Positions 4,448 through 5,001 of a stretch of DNA of 5,001 nucleotides are shown here, in pieces. The first letter of the stretch is position 1, and every line of letters begins with the position of its first letter. A program made the translations under genes and the position numbers. The notes beneath the pieces were generated by a model. That model searched no databases. It saw nothing but the letters and a program-made list of their open reading frames with translations, and had not been told where the DNA came from. The stretch comes from Actinomycetota bacterium (GTDB lineage: Bacteria > Actinomycetota > Acidimicrobiia > Acidimicrobiales > Microtrichaceae): the NCBI GenBank assembly GCA_005777415.1, contig SXMI01000030.1, positions 1-5,001 of the forward strand, in the 5' to 3' direction.

Positions 4448-5001
4448 TCAGGCGTCGATGACGAGGGTGTCGCCGAACTGATCCCACGGGGTGCGGTGCT
4501 GGGCATCGGTGAAGATCGTCACCAGTCCCCAGATGGTCACCGCCAGCAGCGCCAGGCCGCCGACGCAGGGGATCACGCCCAGCGCGTGGTAGATGGACCG
4601 CTTGAAACCCTGCTCGGTGGTGGGCATTGAGCCGTCGGCGCTGACGACCTTGACGCTCAGCGCCATGCCGCCGACGGTCTGCCCCCGGGTGCTGATCATC
4701 AGGGCGAAGTACGCCACCCACAGCGCGTAGACCACCAGCGAAGCCAGGATCCATCTGAAGTTGAAGGTGGTGCCGAATGCGTTGAACCCACCGCCGACGA
4801 TCAGAAAGATCGGGACGGAGGCGATGTTCAGAATGACCACGTCGATGATGTAGGCCACGAGCCGCTTCCACGGCTCGGCGTATGCGCCGCCGGCCGACGG
4901 CGTCTGGTACGGCTGGGCGGGCGGGGGCGAGTAACCGCCCGGTGGCTGGGCGGGCGGCGGTGCGTAGCCACCCGGAGGGGCGGCCGGCGGCTGCGGCGGC
5001 A
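4448..5001 (-). CDS. RDD-family membrane protein with Pro/Gly/Tyr-rich N-terminal tail (5' end outside window)
   Basis: The frame is open on the minus strand from the window edge (first full codon 4999-4997) down to TGA at 4450-4448, giving 183 visible residues. An internal GTG at 4858 is not the start: the open frame continues upstream into AEPWKRL, which contains the conserved RDD arginine, and a low-complexity tail. The tail (about 45 residues) is rich in Pro, Gly, Tyr, Gln and Ala. The RDD domain follows with WKRLVAYIID (Arg at 4862-4864, Asp at 4841-4843), three hydrophobic segments (VVILNIASVPIFLIV; ILASLVVYALWVAYFALMI; VGGLALLAVTIWGLVTIF), the typical GQTVGGMALSVKVV loop, and a final FTDAQHRTPWDQFGDT with the second conserved Asp (4481-4483). 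Such proteins are small integral membrane proteins of mostly unknown function; some have been linked to ion transport. It is convergent with recO and therefore a separate transcription unit. Confidence 0.88.
   Translation of the reverse strand, partial: PPQPPAAPPGGYAPPPAQPPGGYSPPPAQPYQTPSAGGAYAEPWKRLVAYIIDVVILNIASVPIFLIVGGGFNAFGTTFNFRWILASLVVYALWVAYFALMISTRGQTVGGMALSVKVVSADGSMPTTEQGFKRSIYHALGVIPCVGGLALLAVTIWGLVTIFTDAQHRTPWDQFGDTLVIDA
4913..4978 (-). repeat. Two tandem 33-base repeats encoding PPGGY(A/S)PPPAQ
   Basis: On the minus strand, 4978-4946 and 4945-4913 encode PPGGYAPPPAQ and PPGGYSPPPAQ back to back. The two copies match at 27 of 33 bases, and most differences are silent third positions. 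A more degenerate proline-rich stretch (PPQPPAA) precedes them up to the window edge, so more copies may lie outside. The following PYQTP continues the same composition. The unit lies in the cytoplasmic tail before the RDD membrane domain. Confidence 0.85.

Noticed and set aside
3873..4871. Long minus-strand frame spanning the RDD gene and recO
   Set aside because: It is a different frame from the RDD protein, Arg/Pro-rich, crosses the convergent gap, and has no family features.
1..5001. Mobile elements, CRISPR arrays, tRNA/rRNA genes, or a novel defence or biosynthetic system
   Set aside because: No transposase, integrase, terminal repeats, regularly spaced repeats or RNA-gene motifs were seen. 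The window is filled by conserved housekeeping genes with short gaps, so no undescribed system is supported here.

Overview
This is a very GC-rich window (around 70% by eye), densely coding, from a bacterium that is almost certainly an actinomycete in the broad sense (Actinomycetota). All five genes whose starts are visible begin with GTG. Gene content and order (PhoH-like ATPase, YbeY, CNNM/CorC transporter-like protein, Era, cis-prenyltransferase, RecO) match a well-known actinobacterial housekeeping cluster. The placement of uppS directly after era and before recO, and the wording of several motifs, make a deep-branching lineage such as Acidimicrobiia a reasonable guess. That class assignment is inference.

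Layout. Positions 1-173 hold the last 56 codons of a phoH-like gene. It overlaps ybeY (170-685), which overlaps a CNNM/CorC-HlyC family membrane protein (682-1956), which overlaps era (1953-2804). Each of these three junctions is a 4-base GTGA, in which the GTG start of the next gene shares bases with the TGA stop of the previous one. After era there is a 58-base gap, then uppS (2863-3600), a 61-base gap, and recO (3662-4381). Both gaps end in a short A/T-containing hexamer a few bases before the GTG and have no Shine-Dalgarno sequence, which suggests extra promoters making leaderless mRNAs. A 66-base convergent gap (4382-4447) contains a strong symmetrical hairpin, probably a shared terminator. 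The minus strand then carries a 5'-truncated gene (4448 to beyond 5001) for an RDD-family membrane protein with a proline/glycine/tyrosine-rich N-terminal tail.

How the genes fit together. YbeY and Era both act in 16S rRNA maturation and small-subunit assembly, and PhoH-like proteins are commonly their neighbours. UppS supplies the polyprenyl carrier lipid for cell-wall synthesis. RecO loads RecA onto gapped DNA. The CNNM/CorC protein is probably involved in divalent cation (Mg/Co) homeostasis. The set is a conserved housekeeping neighbourhood rather than one pathway.

I found no sign of a mobile element, CRISPR array, tRNA, rRNA or novel defence system. The points worth a second look are modest: start-codon and overlap architecture, candidate leaderless promoters, intergenic hairpins, the uppS/recO order, unusual YbeY motif residues, and the repetitive tail of the RDD protein.
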